Both the position numbers and the translations under genes were made by a program. From Cognatishimia sp. 1_MG-2023 (GTDB lineage Bacteria > Pseudomonadota > Alphaproteobacteria > Rhodobacterales > Rhodobacteraceae): a stretch of DNA of 64,000 nt. This document shows positions 1 through 12,077 of this stretch, in pieces; within the stretch, counting starts at the first letter, position 1, and each line of letters begins with the position of its first letter. The stretch lies in NCBI RefSeq assembly GCF_030548175.1, contig NZ_JAUORX010000002.1:248001-312000 (forward strand). The letters run 5' to 3'. The notes under the pieces were generated by a model, which had not been told where the DNA came from, did not search any database, and saw only the letters and a program-made list of their open reading frames with translations.

Positions 1-1474
1 TCAACAGACGACGTGGATCTTCCAGCGCTTCTTTTACGCGTACAAGGAACGTAACCGCGCCTTTGCCGTCGACGATGCGGTGGTCATAGGATAGCGCCAG
101 ATACATCATCGGGCGGATCACCACTTGGCCGTTGATCGCCATTGGACGGTCCTGAATTTTGTGCATGCCCAAGATACCGGACTGCGGTGGGTTCAGGATC
201 GGCGAGGACATCAAGGAACCGTAAACACCACCGTTAGAGATGGTGAACGAACCGCCCTGCATTTCCGCCATAGACAGTTTGCCATCACGTGCACGTTTGC
301 CTTTTTCAGCAATCGCTTTTTCGATGTCCGCAAAGCTCATCTGATCCGCGTCACGGATAACTGGAACAACCAGACCTGTTGGCGTACCCGCCGCGATGCC
401 CATGTGAACAAAGTTTTTGTACACGATGTCTGTGCCGTCGATTTCCGCGTTCACTTCTGGCACTTCTTTCAGCGCATGCACGCAGGCTTTGGTGAAGAAG
501 GACATAAAGCCAAGCTTCACGCCGTGCTTTTTCAGGAACAGGTCTTTGTACTCGTTCCGCAGCGCCATAACTTCGGTCATGTCGACCTCGTTATAGGTGG
601 TCAGCATCGCCGCTGTGTTCTGAGAGTCTTTCAGACGTTTCGCGATTGTCTGACGCAGACGTGTCATTTTCACACGCTCTTCACGAGATGCATCATCCGC
701 CGCAACTGGTGCACGTTGCGCCACTGCTGCGGTAGGGGCCGCTGCTGGTGCGATTGCTGCTTTCAGCACGTCTTCTTTCATGATGCGACCATCACGACCA
801 GACCCTGCGATTTGTGCCGCTGACAGACCTTTTTCAGCCATCAGTTTGTTTGCAGATGGGGCGTTTTCTACGTCTTTGCCGCCCGCAGGTGCTGCTGCCG
901 GAGCCGCCGCCGCAGGAGCTGCCGCTACCGCGCCACCACCAGACGACAGAACCGCCAACTTAGCGGTCGCATCCACTGTTGCGCCTTCAGCTGCGATGAT
1001 TTCGGTCAAAACACCGGCCGCTGGGGCAGGGACTTCGACGGAAACTTTGTCTGTTTCCAGCTCACACAGCATTTCATCCGCTGCAACCTGATCGCCAACT
1101 TGTTTAAACCATGTGGAAACAGTCGCTTCGGTTACAGATTCACCAAGTGTCGGAACCATAACGTCTACAGAGCCACCCGCCGCTGGGGCAGGAGCCGCTG
1201 CTTCAGCGGCTGCCGCTGGTGCCGGAGCGGCACCTTCGCCTGCTAGAATAGTTGCCAGCAATGCGTCTACACCCACTGTGGCGCCTTCTGCGGCTACGAT
1301 CTCGCCCATTGTGCCAGCAGATGGTGCAGGCACTTCGACGGTTACTTTGTCTGTTTCCAGCTCGCACAGCATTTCGTCTACCGCTACGGCATCGCCAGGC
1401 TTTTTAAACCAAGTTGCAACAGTCGCTTCGGTGACACTTTCGCCCAGAGTAGGGACGCGTACTTCAGTCGTCAT
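1..1474 (-). CDS. sucB: 2-oxoglutarate dehydrogenase E2, dihydrolipoyl succinyltransferase (3' end cut)
   Basis: Core enzyme of the 2-oxoglutarate dehydrogenase complex; it moves the succinyl group from E1 to CoA. Two lipoyl domains are visible, each with the lipoylation motif ETDK (Lys43 and Lys143, exactly 100 residues apart), joined by Ala/Pro linkers. A peripheral-subunit binding domain follows at about 202-238, then the acyltransferase domain ending in the active-site motif [12 protein letters not shown]. coli SucB has a single lipoyl domain, so the duplication is notable. The ATG at 1474 lies 8 bp after the sucA stop, so the two are co-transcribed. The window edge removes only the last few codons. 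Confidence 0.96.
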   Translation of the reverse strand, partial: MTTEVRVPTLGESVTEATVATWFKKPGDAVAVDEMLCELETDKVTVEVPAPSAGTMGEIVAAEGATVGVDALLATILAGEGAAPAPAAAAEAAAPAPAAGGSVDVMVPTLGESVTEATVSTWFKQVGDQVAADEMLCELETDKVSVEVPAPAAGVLTEIIAAEGATVDATAKLAVLSSGGGAVAAAPAAAAPAAAPAGGKDVENAPSANKLMAEKGLSAAQIAGSGRDGRIMKEDVLKAAIAPAAAPTAAVAQRAPVAADDASREERVKMTRLRQTIAKRLKDSQNTAAMLTTYNEVDMTEVMALRNEYKDLFLKKHGVKLGFMSFFTKACVHALKEVPEVNAEIDGTDIVYKNFVHMGIAAGTPTGLVVPVIRDADQMSFADIEKAIAEKGKRARDGKLSMAEMQGGSFTISNGGVYGSLMSSPILNPPQSGILGMHKIQDRPMAINGQVVIRPMMYLALSYDHRIVDGKGAVTFLVRVKEALEDPRRLL

Positions 1475-1482
1475 TGTTCTAA

Positions 1483-4440
1483 TTACCCTTCAATGGTCAG
1501 CGCTTCGTTCACGAGCGCGTTTTGTTGTGCTTTGTGTTGGCTCGCCAAACCGGTTGCTGGCGACGCAGATGCTGCGCGGCCCACAAAGGTTGGACGTGTG
1601 TGTTTTGCTTTGATCCGGCCAAGAACCCATTCGATGTTTGGCTCAATAAAGGACCATGCACCTTGGTTCTTTGGTTCCTCTTGGCACCAAACCATCTCTG
1701 CCCCCTTAAAGCGCTCTAGCTCTTTCACAAGAGAGATCGCTGGGAACGGATAGAACTGTTCGACACGCAGCAGGTAAACATCGTCGATGCCGCGAGCGTC
1801 ACGTTCTTCAAGCAGATCATAGTAAACCTTACCCGAGCACATAACGACGCGTTTGATCTTGCTATCTGCAACCAGTTTCGTGTCGCTGTTACCATGCTGT
1901 GCATCGTCCCACAGAACGCGGTGGAAGCTTGATCCATCGGTGAACTCGTCGGCCTTTGAAACTGCCAGCTTATGGCGCAGCAAAGATTTCGGCGTCATCA
2001 AGATCAATGGCTTACGGAAGCTGCGGTGCAACTGACGGCGCAGGATGTGGAAGTAGTTCGCAGGCGTTGTACAGTTTGCAACGATCCAGTTGTCACCACC
2101 ACACATCTGCAAGAAGCGCTCCAAACGCGCAGAGCTGTGCTCTGGGCCTTGGCCTTCGAAACCGTGCGGCAATAGAACGGTCAAACCGGACATCCGCAGC
2201 CATTTGCTTTCACCAGAGCTGATGAACTGGTCAAACATGATCTGCGCACCGTTGGCAAAATCACCAAACTGAGCTTCCCAAAGGGTCAGCGCATTTGGTT
2301 CTGCCAACGAGTAGCCATATTCAAAGCCCAAAACCGCATATTCAGACAGTGCAGAGTCGATCACCTCGTACTGCGCTTGCCCTGGACGGACATTGTTCAG
2401 CGGGTAATAGCGGCTCTCATCGTCTTGGTTCACGATACCTGAGTGACGCTGCGAGAATGTCCCGCGGGTTGCGTCTTGGCCAGACAAACGAACAGGATAA
2501 CCTTCGGTCAGCAATGACCCAAAGGCCAGCGCTTCGCCGGTTGCCCAATCAATACCTTCGCCAGTTTCAAACATCTTGCCGCGGTTTTCCAACAAGCGAC
2601 CAACCGTTTTGTGAATTGGATAGCCTTCTGGAACCGTGGACAAAGATTTGCCAACCTCATCAAACGTCGCGCGTTTGATCGCGGTCTCACCGCGTTGGTA
2701 ATCTTCGTCTTTGCGATCCAAATGAGACCACTTACCGTCTAGCCAATCAGCTTTATTCGGTTTGAATTCCTTACCTGCTTCGAACTCTTCGTTCATTTTG
2801 GCTTGGAACGCGGCCTTCATGTCTTCGATTTCACCCTCAGGGATCAAACCGTCTTTGACCAAACGCTCGGTGTACAAAGATAGGGTCGTTTTGTGGCCCT
2901 TAATCTTTTTGTACATCACCGGGTTGGTGAACATCGGTTCGTCGCCTTCGTTGTGACCAAAGCGGCGATAGCAGAAGATGTCCAAAACAACGTCTTTCTG
3001 GAACTTCTGGCGGAACTCCGTCGCAACCTTAGCTGCGTGTACAACCGCTTCTGGGTCATCACCGTTCACGTGGAAGATCGGCGCTTCAACAACCAGCGCG
3101 TTGTCTGTTGGATATGGGGAAGACCGCGAGAAGTGCGGCGCAGTTGTGAAACCAATCTGGTTGTTCACAACGATATGCATTGTGCCGCCGGTCTTATGGC
3201 CACGCAGACCGGACAAAGCGAAACATTCCGCAACAACACCTTGGCCCGCAAAGGCCGCATCGCCGTGCAATAGAATTGGCAGAACTTGACTACGCTCTTC
3301 GTCGCCCAATTGGTCTTGTTTCGCGCGTACCTTGCCCAAAACAACCGGGTTCACCGCCTCTAGGTGCGATGGGTTCGCTGTCAACGACAGGTGAACATTG
3401 TTGCCGTCAAACTCACGGTCAGAAGAGGCACCAAGGTGATATTTCACATCCCCAGAACCATCAACGTCTTCTGGCTTAAACGATCCACCTTGGAATTCGT
3501 TAAAGATCGCTTTGTATGGCTTCTGCATGACGTTCGCCAAAACAGACAAACGACCACGGTGCGGCATGCCGATAACGATGTCACGTACACCCAACGCACC
3601 ACCGCGTTTGATGATCTGTTCCATCGCGGGGATCAGGCTTTCGCCACCGTCCAAGCCAAAACGCTTGGTGCCCATGTATTTCACATGCAGGAACTTCTCA
3701 AAGCCCTCGGCCTCAACCATCTTGTTCAGGATCGCTTTACGACCTTCACGGGTAAAGGTGATCTCTTTGTTGTAGCCTTCGATGCGCTCTTTCAACCAGC
3801 TCGCTTCTTCGGGGTTGGAGATATGCATGTACTGCATCGCGAAAGTACCACAATAGGTACGACGCACGATGTCTAGGATTTGGCGCATCGTTGCGATCTG
3901 CAAACCCAAGACATTGTCGATAAAGATCGGACGATCCATGTCCGCGCCGGCAAAGCCATAAGACGCCGGGTCCAACTCAGGGTGCGGCGTCTGATCGCGC
4001 ATACCAAGCGGATCAAGGTCCGCAACCAAGTGGCCACGAATACGGTAAGCCCGGATCAACATCAGCGCCCGGATCGAATCCAGAACCGCTTGTTTGATCG
4101 CTTCGTCAGAGACTTCCACGCCTTTTTCAGCCGCTTTCGCCTTGATCTTGTCGCCAGCTGCTTTGCCTTCCGCCGGGGCAGGCCATTCGCCTGTCAACGC
4201 ACCGGTTAGGTCATCATTGGGGGCAGGAGGCCAATCGCCACGCGCCCAAGACGGGCCAGTCGCTTCGGCCTTTACGTCCAGCTCTGCATCGCCAAGCTGT
4301 TTGAAAAAGTCTTGCCAGACCTCATCAACCGCATTCGGGTCAGACGCATAGCGCGCGTAAAGCTGTTCAAGATATTCAGCATTATGCCCCTGCATAAAGC
4401 TGGAGGCATGAAAAACGTCGTTTGACGATTGGTCGGTCAT
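1483..4440 (-). CDS. sucA: 2-oxoglutarate dehydrogenase E1 component
   Basis: Thiamine-diphosphate-dependent decarboxylase of the 2-oxoglutarate dehydrogenase complex, 985 residues, close to the family length of about 930-990. The N-terminal E1 domain that contacts the E2 core is recognisable ([13 protein letters not shown], about residues 23-35), followed by the cofactor region with [10 protein letters not shown] and the C-terminal transketolase-like half ending near EQFYPFP. The start at 4440 (MTDQSS) has GGGAG 8 nt upstream and is preferred to an in-frame ATG 18 nt earlier that lies upstream of this Shine-Dalgarno. It sits between sucD (103 bp gap with a hairpin) and sucB (8 bp). Confidence 0.97.
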   Translation of the reverse strand: MTDQSSNDVFHASSFMQGHNAEYLEQLYARYASDPNAVDEVWQDFFKQLGDAELDVKAEATGPSWARGDWPPAPNDDLTGALTGEWPAPAEGKAAGDKIKAKAAEKGVEVSDEAIKQAVLDSIRALMLIRAYRIRGHLVADLDPLGMRDQTPHPELDPASYGFAGADMDRPIFIDNVLGLQIATMRQILDIVRRTYCGTFAMQYMHISNPEEASWLKERIEGYNKEITFTREGRKAILNKMVEAEGFEKFLHVKYMGTKRFGLDGGESLIPAMEQIIKRGGALGVRDIVIGMPHRGRLSVLANVMQKPYKAIFNEFQGGSFKPEDVDGSGDVKYHLGASSDREFDGNNVHLSLTANPSHLEAVNPVVLGKVRAKQDQLGDEERSQVLPILLHGDAAFAGQGVVAECFALSGLRGHKTGGTMHIVVNNQIGFTTAPHFSRSSPYPTDNALVVEAPIFHVNGDDPEAVVHAAKVATEFRQKFQKDVVLDIFCYRRFGHNEGDEPMFTNPVMYKKIKGHKTTLSLYTERLVKDGLIPEGEIEDMKAAFQAKMNEEFEAGKEFKPNKADWLDGKWSHLDRKDEDYQRGETAIKRATFDEVGKSLSTVPEGYPIHKTVGRLLENRGKMFETGEGIDWATGEALAFGSLLTEGYPVRLSGQDATRGTFSQRHSGIVNQDDESRYYPLNNVRPGQAQYEVIDSALSEYAVLGFEYGYSLAEPNALTLWEAQFGDFANGAQIMFDQFISSGESKWLRMSGLTVLLPHGFEGQGPEHSSARLERFLQMCGGDNWIVANCTTPANYFHILRRQLHRSFRKPLILMTPKSLLRHKLAVSKADEFTDGSSFHRVLWDDAQHGNSDTKLVADSKIKRVVMCSGKVYYDLLEERDARGIDDVYLLRVEQFYPFPAISLVKELERFKGAEMVWCQEEPKNQGAWSFIEPNIEWVLGRIKAKHTRPTFVGRAASASPATGLASQHKAQQNALVNEALTIEG

Positions 4441-4502
4441 GGAGGACTCCCGAGCCACAAGGTTTCTATTATTACTTTCGGCTCTATGCGCCGAACTTAG
4501 AA

Positions 4503-4526
4503 GGAAGGGCCAACCAAGGCCCTTCC
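4503..4526 (-). other. Intra-operon hairpin between sucD and sucA
   Basis: A perfect 9-bp inverted repeat (GGAAGGGCC at 4503-4511, GGCCCTTCC at 4518-4526, 6-nt loop) in the 103 bp between sucD and sucA. The minus-strand RNA has no strong U tract after the stem, so it looks more like a processing, stabilising or partial-attenuation element than a full terminator. Function is inferred. Confidence 0.55.
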
Positions 4527-4543
4527 AAGTATTGCTAAACGAT

Positions 4544-5425
4544 TTAGCCGATCGCCTTCAGAACAGCTTCGCCCAAACCGGCTGGGCTGTCTGCAACAAC
4601 GATACCTGCGGATTTCATCGCTTCGATCTTGTCTTCGGCGCCACCTTTACCGCCAGCGACAATCGCGCCAGCGTGACCCATGCGGCGGCCCGGAGGTGCC
4701 GTACGGCCAGCAATGAAGCCAGCAGTTGGTTTCCAACGGCCCTTCTTCTTTTGCTCTTTCAGGAATTCCGCAGCTTCTTCTTCTGCAGAACCACCGATTT
4801 CACCGATCATAATGATGGACTGTGTTTCGTCGTCGTCTAGGAACATGTCCAATACGTCGATGTGCTCAGTACCTTTGATCGGGTCGCCACCGATGCCCAC
4901 AGCTGTGGACTGGCCCAGACCGATGTCAGCAGTTTGCTTAACCGCTTCATAAGTCAAGGTACCGGAACGGGATACAACACCAACAGAGCCACGCTTGTGG
5001 ATGTGGCCCGGCATGATGCCGATTTTGCAGGCGTCAGGAGTGATAACACCTGGGCAGTTCGGGCCGATCAGGCGCGACTTGCTGTCGATCAACGCACGTT
5101 TCACACGCATCATGTCCAGCACAGGAATGCCTTCAGTGATACAGATGATCAGTTCCATTTCCGCATCGATCGCTTCCAGAATGGAATCCGCCGCGAAAGG
5201 AGGAGGAACATAGATCACAGAAGCATTTGCTTCGGTGACGTGCTTTGCTTCGTGTACCGAGTTGAACACTGGCAAGCCAAGATGCTCATTGCCACCTTTG
5301 CCCGGTGTCACACCACCGACCATTTTAGTGCCATATGCAATCGCTTGCTCAGAGTGGAACGTACCCTGCGAGCCAGTCAGGCCCTGACAGATTACTTTGG
5401 TATTTTCGTCAACGAGAATGGCCAT
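4544..5425 (-). CDS. sucD: Succinyl-CoA ligase (ADP-forming) subunit alpha
   Basis: Alpha subunit of succinyl-CoA synthetase, which makes ATP or GTP from succinyl-CoA in the TCA cycle. The 293-residue length is typical. The N-terminal CoA-binding Rossmann domain is intact (CQGLTGSQG, about 13-21), and the phosphorylated active-site His is His251 in [11 protein letters not shown]. The start at 5425 has AAAGGA 8 nt upstream, located over the end of sucC, so the two subunits are translationally close. Downstream, a hairpin separates it from sucA. Confidence 0.97.
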   Translation of the reverse strand: MAILVDENTKVICQGLTGSQGTFHSEQAIAYGTKMVGGVTPGKGGNEHLGLPVFNSVHEAKHVTEANASVIYVPPPFAADSILEAIDAEMELIICITEGIPVLDMMRVKRALIDSKSRLIGPNCPGVITPDACKIGIMPGHIHKRGSVGVVSRSGTLTYEAVKQTADIGLGQSTAVGIGGDPIKGTEHIDVLDMFLDDDETQSIIMIGEIGGSAEEEAAEFLKEQKKKGRWKPTAGFIAGRTAPPGRRMGHAGAIVAGGKGGAEDKIEAMKSAGIVVADSPAGLGEAVLKAIG

Positions 5426-5429
5426 CTTA

Positions 5430-6623
5430 TTATCCTTTCACCGCTTTAACGATCTTTTCAGCACCGTCAGACAGGTTGTCTGCTGCGATGACGTCAAGGC
5501 CAGAGTTGTTGATGATGTCTTTACCAGCTTCAACGTTTGTACCCTCAAGGCGCACAACCAATGGAACTTTCAGACCAACTTCTTTCACAGCGGCCACAAC
5601 GCCCTCTGCGATCACGTCGCAGCGCATGATGCCACCAAAGATGTTCACCAAGATGCCTTTGACGTTCGGGTCAGAGGTGATGATTTTGAACGCTTCGGTT
5701 ACTTTTTCTTTGGTAGCGCCGCCACCAACGTCCAAGAAGTTCGCAGGCTCAGCACCGTACAGTTTGATGATGTCCATAGTGGCCATCGCCAGACCCGCGC
5801 CGTTCACCATGCAACCGATCTCGCCGTCAAGCGCGATGTAGTTCAGGTCGTATTTGGACGCTTCCAATTCTTTGGAATCTTCTTCGCTCTCGTCGCGCAG
5901 CTCAGCTACGTCAGCGTGGCGATAGATCGCGTTGCCGTCAAAGCCCAGTTTCGCATCTAGAACCTTCAGGTCACCAGAGTCAGACACGATCAGCGGGTTG
6001 ATTTCCAGCATCTCCATGTCTTTTTCGGTGAACGCTTGGTACAGTTGACCCATCAGCTTAACGCACTGCTTAACCTGCGCGCCGGTCAGGCCCAAAGAGA
6101 ACGCAACACGACGGCCGTGGTATGGCTGGTAGCCAGTCGCCGGATCAACAGAGAAAGACAGGATCTTCTCAGGAGTGGACTCTGCTACTTCTTCGATGTC
6201 CATGCCGCCCTCGGTGGAGCAGACGAAAGACACACGAGATGTCACGCGGTCAACCAGCAGAGCCAGATACAATTCACGCTCAATGCCGGAACCAGCTTCG
6301 ATGTAGATACGATTGACTTGCTTGCCCGCTGGACCAGTCTGGTGTGTCACCAGAGTACGACCAAGCATTTTCTTCGCTTCTTCTGCGGCTTCTTCCACAG
6401 ATTTCGCTAGGCGTACGCCGCCTTTTTCGCCTGCATCAGCTTCTTTAAAAGAGCCTTTGCCGCGTCCACCTGCGTGGATTTGTGCCTTAACAACCCAAAG
6501 CGGGCCATCAAGCTCACCGGCTGCGGTTTTGGCATCCTCGGCCTTCAGAACAATACGTCCTTCAGAAACCGGGGCACCGTATGTACGAAGGAGAGCCTTC
6601 GCTTGGTATTCATGGATGTTCAT
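5430..6623 (-). CDS. sucC: Succinyl-CoA ligase (ADP-forming) subunit beta
   Basis: Beta subunit of succinyl-CoA synthetase; carries the ATP-grasp nucleotide site and binds succinate. The protein is 397 residues and starts with the family hallmark [12 protein letters not shown]. Visible landmarks are [11 protein letters not shown] near residue 46 (nucleotide-binding) and the C-terminal ligase domain with GGIMRCD and [10 protein letters not shown]. First gene of the sucCDAB operon. Its upstream region holds two TGTGATCACA palindromes at 6731-6761, shared with the sdhC promoter, which are the likely control point of the operon. Confidence 0.97.
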   Translation of the reverse strand: MNIHEYQAKALLRTYGAPVSEGRIVLKAEDAKTAAGELDGPLWVVKAQIHAGGRGKGSFKEADAGEKGGVRLAKSVEEAAEEAKKMLGRTLVTHQTGPAGKQVNRIYIEAGSGIERELYLALLVDRVTSRVSFVCSTEGGMDIEEVAESTPEKILSFSVDPATGYQPYHGRRVAFSLGLTGAQVKQCVKLMGQLYQAFTEKDMEMLEINPLIVSDSGDLKVLDAKLGFDGNAIYRHADVAELRDESEEDSKELEASKYDLNYIALDGEIGCMVNGAGLAMATMDIIKLYGAEPANFLDVGGGATKEKVTEAFKIITSDPNVKGILVNIFGGIMRCDVIAEGVVAAVKEVGLKVPLVVRLEGTNVEAGKDIINNSGLDVIAADNLSDGAEKIVKAVKG

Positions 6624-6730
6624 GAACCTATCCCATATTGCTGCGGTTGAGACAGGTATAGACCTAAGATGACCAACAAACTAAGCAGTTTTTTCCAATA
6701 CCGAAGAAATACGGGCAATTTTCTCTAATT

Positions 6731-6761
6731 TGTGATCACACGAAAAAAAGCTGTGATCACA
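6731..6761. promoter_or_regulatory. Twin TGTGATCACA palindromes upstream of sucC
   Basis: Two identical 10-bp perfect palindromes (6731-6740 and 6752-6761) whose starts are 21 bp apart, i.e. two helical turns. They lie 108-138 bp upstream of the sucC start. The same pair with the same spacing is found upstream of sdhC at 13906-13936, and in the sucC and sdhC orientations both spacers begin GC and contain a T run. This looks like a dimer-of-dimers operator for a TCA-cycle regulator. The divergent glycosyltransferase gene could also be affected. The regulator is unknown to me. Confidence 0.7.
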
Positions 6762-6853
6762 AAATTGCTTTGGATGTGAATTCTGTTGATTCGTGTGGCC
6801 CTATTCGCCACAGTCCCTCAGGTATTAATTATAATTCTTATAGGTTCACCTTT

Positions 6854-7858
6854 ATGTCTTGGGCAATCGTAATTACGGCGGATGAGCTTGAATCATTGCT
6901 CTTGGCCAACGTGGCATGGCATCTCGCGACCGGCGCTTCAGCGGTCCATGTCTATCTTGACAGGCCTGACGACCCCGTGGCCGAAAAACTACGTAAAATT
7001 CACGGAGTTCAGGTCACACTCTGCGACGATGCCCATTGGAACCGCCTAAACAAAAATAAAGGTCGCCCAGTTTTGCAGATGTCGCGGCAATCGCTTAATG
7101 CAAACGACGCACTTAAGAACACCACCGCCGATTGGCTGGTCCACCTTGATGCCGATGAATTCTTAAACCCCACCGGAAACCTCGCCCTCGAATTTCAATA
7201 TGTCCGCGAATTAGACGTCGAACTTCATTTTCCCGCGTGGGAACGCGCCTATTTTGCCGATCAACCTATCACAGGCCTATTCGATGGCGTCATGCGCGGC
7301 TCTACCAAAGGACGGCACCGGCATGACGGAACCATTTTTAAAGATAACGACGACTGCCTAAATCTTGGTATGATTGGTCATGCGGCTGGCAAATGTGCCG
7401 TGCCAACGAACAGTAACTTTATTCTTGGCGTGCATTGGTCATTTCGCGAGAAACGCGGGCCTAAAAACCGTTCCGAACGTTATGGCAGTCAGGCCGCTCG
7501 GCTCTATCATTTCGACGGTCTCACACCGCTGCATTGGGTCATCAAATCTCTAAGATACGCCAGCCACGATCCCAATGATCTAAAGCGGCTCGTGTCCGAC
7601 AGTCGCCTTGCCCAAATCCAACGTCTGCTCAAAACCGGGGGGGATCGCGCCGCAGGGCAACGATTGCACGACGCCCTGCGCCTGCTCGATGCACCCTATT
7701 TGGATCGGTTAGAAGGGTTTGGATTGCTGGATCGTCAGGGATTTAACCCCTTGCCAAAAATCCAAAGCATTTTGCCAGATTACACACTCCCAACCGCAAA
7801 AGAATGGGATGCGCAAATCCTTGAACGTTATCCAGATATGGCCGACGCGCTTAAGTAA
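6854..7858 (+). CDS. Glycosyltransferase family 2-like protein
   Basis: Putative glycosyltransferase of 334 residues, of the cytoplasmic Glyco_tranf_2_4 kind common in Rhodobacteraceae. It begins with a Rossmann-like strand (SWAIVITADELE) and has a DxD-type metal and nucleotide-sugar site, HLDADEF, at about residues 98-103. No signal peptide or membrane segment is seen. The start at 6854 is chosen because the family begins at this point and the upstream 28 codons look non-coding; the ribosome site is weak. It lies on the opposite strand between sucC and mdh, two genes that are usually adjacent in this order. Acceptor and donor are unknown; a surface polysaccharide role is only a guess. Confidence 0.8.
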   Translation: MSWAIVITADELESLLLANVAWHLATGASAVHVYLDRPDDPVAEKLRKIHGVQVTLCDDAHWNRLNKNKGRPVLQMSRQSLNANDALKNTTADWLVHLDADEFLNPTGNLALEFQYVRELDVELHFPAWERAYFADQPITGLFDGVMRGSTKGRHRHDGTIFKDNDDCLNLGMIGHAAGKCAVPTNSNFILGVHWSFREKRGPKNRSERYGSQAARLYHFDGLTPLHWVIKSLRYASHDPNDLKRLVSDSRLAQIQRLLKTGGDRAAGQRLHDALRLLDAPYLDRLEGFGLLDRQGFNPLPKIQSILPDYTLPTAKEWDAQILERYPDMADALK

Positions 7859-7877
7859 CCCGAGCGCCAGACACAAA

Positions 7878-7907
7878 AAAAGCGCAGATGAAATCATCTG
7901 CGCTTTT
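7878..7907. terminator. Bidirectional terminator between glycosyltransferase and mdh
   Basis: A 13-bp perfect inverted repeat (7878-7890 and 7895-7907, core GCGCAGATG/CATCTGCGC, loop AAAT) flanked by A and T runs. It lies between two convergent stop codons and can end transcription in both directions. Confidence 0.9.
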
Positions 7908-7927
7908 CCGTAAATCTTTAGGTCAGC

Positions 7928-9796
<1,869 letters not shown>

Positions 9797-9800
9797 CCGA

Positions 9801-10118
9801 TCACGCGTCTTTGCCATCCTCTGGCAAAACCTCTGCCAATGTCTCAAATGATTGCCCAGAAGCCACGAGGCAGGTCGTGCCATTTGGCATCGTGATCGTG
9901 ATCGTCCACGATCCGCTTTGATCGCTCGCGAACACTTCGACCAACGCATTGTCGCGCCCAAGGCCAACCGACTGACGCGTTTCGCCATATCCTTCGGTCA
10001 AACGCTGCACCACTGAATCTCGGGGGGCACAGTTGCGCATAGATTGGGCCGCAACTTGGCTGGCAAAGCAAAGAGCCAGAGCCGTAAGAATGAAAAGTCT
10101 CGATCTTCCTTTCATCAT
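9801..10118 (-). CDS. Small secreted hypothetical protein
   Basis: About 105 residues with a clear signal peptide (KGRSRLFILTALALCFA, cleavage near AQS) and a small mature domain with two Cys (NCAPRD and TTCLVAS), compatible with a disulfide in the periplasm. Two adjacent ATG codons (10118 and 10115) follow AAGGA; the second has the better spacing. I do not recognise the family, although such proteins are common in roseobacters. It ends 4 bp after the permease stop, tail to tail. Confidence 0.7.
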   Translation of the reverse strand: MMKGRSRLFILTALALCFASQVAAQSMRNCAPRDSVVQRLTEGYGETRQSVGLGRDNALVEVFASDQSGSWTITITMPNGTTCLVASGQSFETLAEVLPEDGKDA

Positions 10119-10425
10119 CTTATCCTTTCTTGCATGGCACAGTGTTACTGCCTGCAAAAACGGCCCCTCTCTCATAAATACTCAGAGATTCTGCCGCAAA
10201 TAAGGCAAACGCCCACCTGTGCGTGATGGGAAAATCTTGCGCATCAGACGAGAACGAAGCGTTAATGCAGCGTGCGTTGCCCCCAAATCAGTGCTTAAAA
10301 ACTCATGTAAATAGGAAACATCCCTTTGCGACGCACCGTCTTTCTGCGGTGCGGCGAATTACTCCTTGAATTCTTTTTGCAAAAAATGCCACTACTAGGC
10401 GCAACTTTATTACGGGAGAGAATCC
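10119..10425. other. Intergenic region upstream of the malyl-CoA thioesterase/lyase operon
   Basis: About 307 bp with no gene. It holds a hairpin with a 7-bp stem (CGCACCG 10332-10338, CGGTGCG 10347-10353), the palindrome TTTTTGCAAAAA at 10374-10385, and GGGAGA serving as ribosome site for the TTG start at 10426. A degenerate GAGTATTTATGAGAG on the minus strand near 10165-10185 resembles the 3'-end repeat found elsewhere in the window. Promoters for both flanking genes must lie here, but I could not place a convincing -35/-10 pair. Confidence 0.6.
10374..10385. promoter_or_regulatory. TTTTTGCAAAAA palindrome upstream of malyl-CoA thioesterase/lyase gene
   Basis: Perfect 12-bp palindrome 41-52 bp upstream of the start codon, in the expected promoter zone. 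The same core TTTTGCAAAA occurs between ecm and ccr. TTTGCAAA is the reported half-motif of short-chain acyl-CoA-sensing regulators (RamB, PccR), so the site is a plausible operator of the ethylmalonyl-CoA pathway. Confidence 0.5.
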
Positions 10426-11280
10426 TTGTCGCAACGCACACGCCCATACCGCTCCGTCCTTTACATTCCGGGTTCCAAGGAACGCGCGCTGGAAAAGGCA
10501 AAGACACTTCCAGTTGATGCAATCATCTTTGACCTCGAAGATGCCGTCGCTCCGACCGAAAAAGAAAACGCGCGCGACATTCTCGCAAACGCACTCGAAA
10601 CCGGCGATTACGGCCCGCGTATGCGTATCGTTCGGATCAACGACCTCTCAACGGAATGGGGCCCAGCCGACGCAGCAGCGGTCAAGAACATGCAGGCTGA
10701 CGCGGTGCTCTTGCCCAAAGTTGACAGCGCCGCCCAAGTCCAAGCCTTGGCTGACATCGTTGGCGACATGCCAATCTGGGCCATGATGGAAACCGCACGC
10801 GGCATGCTAAACGCGCTCGAAATCGCATCCCACCCAAGCCTACAAGGCTTTGTAATGGGCACCAACGATCTTGCCAAAGAACTGCAATCGCGCTTCCGCG
10901 CAGATCGCCTTCCGTTGCAAACCGGTCTTGGCCTTTGCCTTTTGGCCGCGAAAGCCGAAGGCGTTGTTATTGTCGATGGCGTCTACAACGCCTTCAAAGA
11001 CGACGATGGCCTGCGCTTTGAATGTGAACAGGGCCGCGATATGGGCATGGATGGCAAAACCCTCATCCACCCAGCACAGGTCGACATTGCCAACACTGCC
11101 TTCGCCCCATCAGAGGCGGAAATCGACCTGTCTCGTCGTCAGATCGAGGCATTCGAACAAGCCGAAAAAGAAGGCACTGGCGTCGCCGTAGTGGACGGAA
11201 AGATCGTCGAAAACCTGCACGTTGTGACCGCCCGCGAAATTCTCGCGAAAGCGGATGCAATTGCCGAAATTAGCGGTTAA
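10426..11280 (+). CDS. mcl2: (3S)-malyl-CoA thioesterase / malyl-CoA lyase family protein
   Basis: Citrate-lyase-beta-like CoA ester enzyme, 284 residues. The length and the N-terminus (RSVLYIPGSKERALEKA) match the Mcl2-type malyl-CoA thioesterase of Rhodobacter better than the roughly 318-residue lyase Mcl1. It acts at the end of the ethylmalonyl-CoA pathway, where malyl-CoA is turned into malate and CoA. The metal-site motif IIFDLEDAVAP (about 33-43) and MMETARGM are present. The start is TTG at 10426, with GGGAGA spaced 5-6 nt. It is first in an apparent operon with NnrU-like, DUF1737 and mesaconyl-CoA hydratase genes. Malyl-CoA lyase activity instead of thioesterase cannot be excluded. 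Confidence 0.87.
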   Translation: MSQRTRPYRSVLYIPGSKERALEKAKTLPVDAIIFDLEDAVAPTEKENARDILANALETGDYGPRMRIVRINDLSTEWGPADAAAVKNMQADAVLLPKVDSAAQVQALADIVGDMPIWAMMETARGMLNALEIASHPSLQGFVMGTNDLAKELQSRFRADRLPLQTGLGLCLLAAKAEGVVIVDGVYNAFKDDDGLRFECEQGRDMGMDGKTLIHPAQVDIANTAFAPSEAEIDLSRRQIEAFEQAEKEGTGVAVVDGKIVENLHVVTAREILAKADAIAEISG

Positions 11281-11320
11281 AAGTTAAGGCGATTTACATT
11301 CCTGATCGGAGATCGCATTC

Positions 11321-11869
11321 ATGGCACTTATTGTCATAGGCTTAATTCTTTGGGTGGCGGCGCATTTGTTCAAACGCGTGGCCCCCGCAAAACGTGCAGC
11401 AATGGGCGATAAGGGCAGGGGCCCCATCGCGTTAATTCTGCTTGCCGCTATCGTCCTTTTCATCGTCGGCTACCGGATGAGCGAATACACCCACCTATGG
11501 GATCGCGCAGGCTGGGCCACTCCGGTGAACAACCTGCTGATGATTTTCGCACTATATTTCACCAGCCCCGGCCCAAGCAAAGGCGCGCTATTTCACAAGA
11601 TGCGCCACCCCATGCTGACCGGCTTCCTTCTATGGGTTGTCGCGCACCTCTTGGTAAACGGCGACATGGCATCGCTTGTTCTCTTTGGCGGCCTTGGCCT
11701 CTGGGCCTTGCTGGAAATCGTGGTGATCAACCGCGCTGAACCAAACTGGGAACCAAACCCAAAGGGCACCATTGCCAAAGACGGCATGTTCTTGGCCATT
11801 TCAATCTTACTCGTTGGCGTGATCGGTTCCATCCACATGCTCTTCGGCCTTACCCCATTCGGAGGATAA
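11321..11869 (+). CDS. NnrU family membrane protein
   Basis: Integral membrane protein of 182 residues with about five to six hydrophobic segments and the family patterns LWVAAHLF and FHKMRHPMLTGFLLWVVAHLL. NnrU was first noted near nitrite and nitric oxide reductase genes, and its relative in carotenoid pathways is an isomerase (Z-ISO), so a haem or isomerase role is conceivable but unproven. Here it is 40 bp after the malyl-CoA thioesterase/lyase gene and 4 bp before the DUF1737 gene, inside an ethylmalonyl-CoA operon, not a denitrification cluster. Confidence 0.85.
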   Translation: MALIVIGLILWVAAHLFKRVAPAKRAAMGDKGRGPIALILLAAIVLFIVGYRMSEYTHLWDRAGWATPVNNLLMIFALYFTSPGPSKGALFHKMRHPMLTGFLLWVVAHLLVNGDMASLVLFGGLGLWALLEIVVINRAEPNWEPNPKGTIAKDGMFLAISILLVGVIGSIHMLFGLTPFGG

Positions 11870-11873
11870 CACC

Positions 11874-12077
11874 ATGAAACTATACCGTTTTCTCTCCGAG
11901 GATGACACATCCGCCTTCTGCCACAAAGTCACCGACGCCTTGAACAAAGGCTGGGAATTACACGGCGACCCAACGCAAACCTTTGACCCTGTCAAAGGCA
12001 TCATGCGCTGCGGTCAAGCTGTGGTGAAAGAGGTCGAAGGCACCTACACCCCAGACACAAAGCTAGGAGCGCACTAA
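11874..12077 (+). CDS. DUF1737 domain protein
   Basis: Small soluble protein of 67 residues covering a whole DUF1737 domain (YRFLSEDDTSAFCHKVTDAL, then GWELHGDPT). The function is unknown; the fold is expected to be a small alpha/beta domain. It starts 4 bp after the NnrU-like gene and its stop overlaps the mesaconyl-CoA hydratase start (TAATG), so the two are translationally coupled. The tight coupling suggests it is needed in a fixed ratio with the hydratase, but that is inference. Confidence 0.85.
   Translation: MKLYRFLSEDDTSAFCHKVTDALNKGWELHGDPTQTFDPVKGIMRCGQAVVKEVEGTYTPDTKLGAH

Noticed and set aside
125-1613. Plus-strand frames opposite sucB, Ala/Ser-rich
   Set aside because: Mirror of the Ala/Pro linkers of SucB; no start signals.
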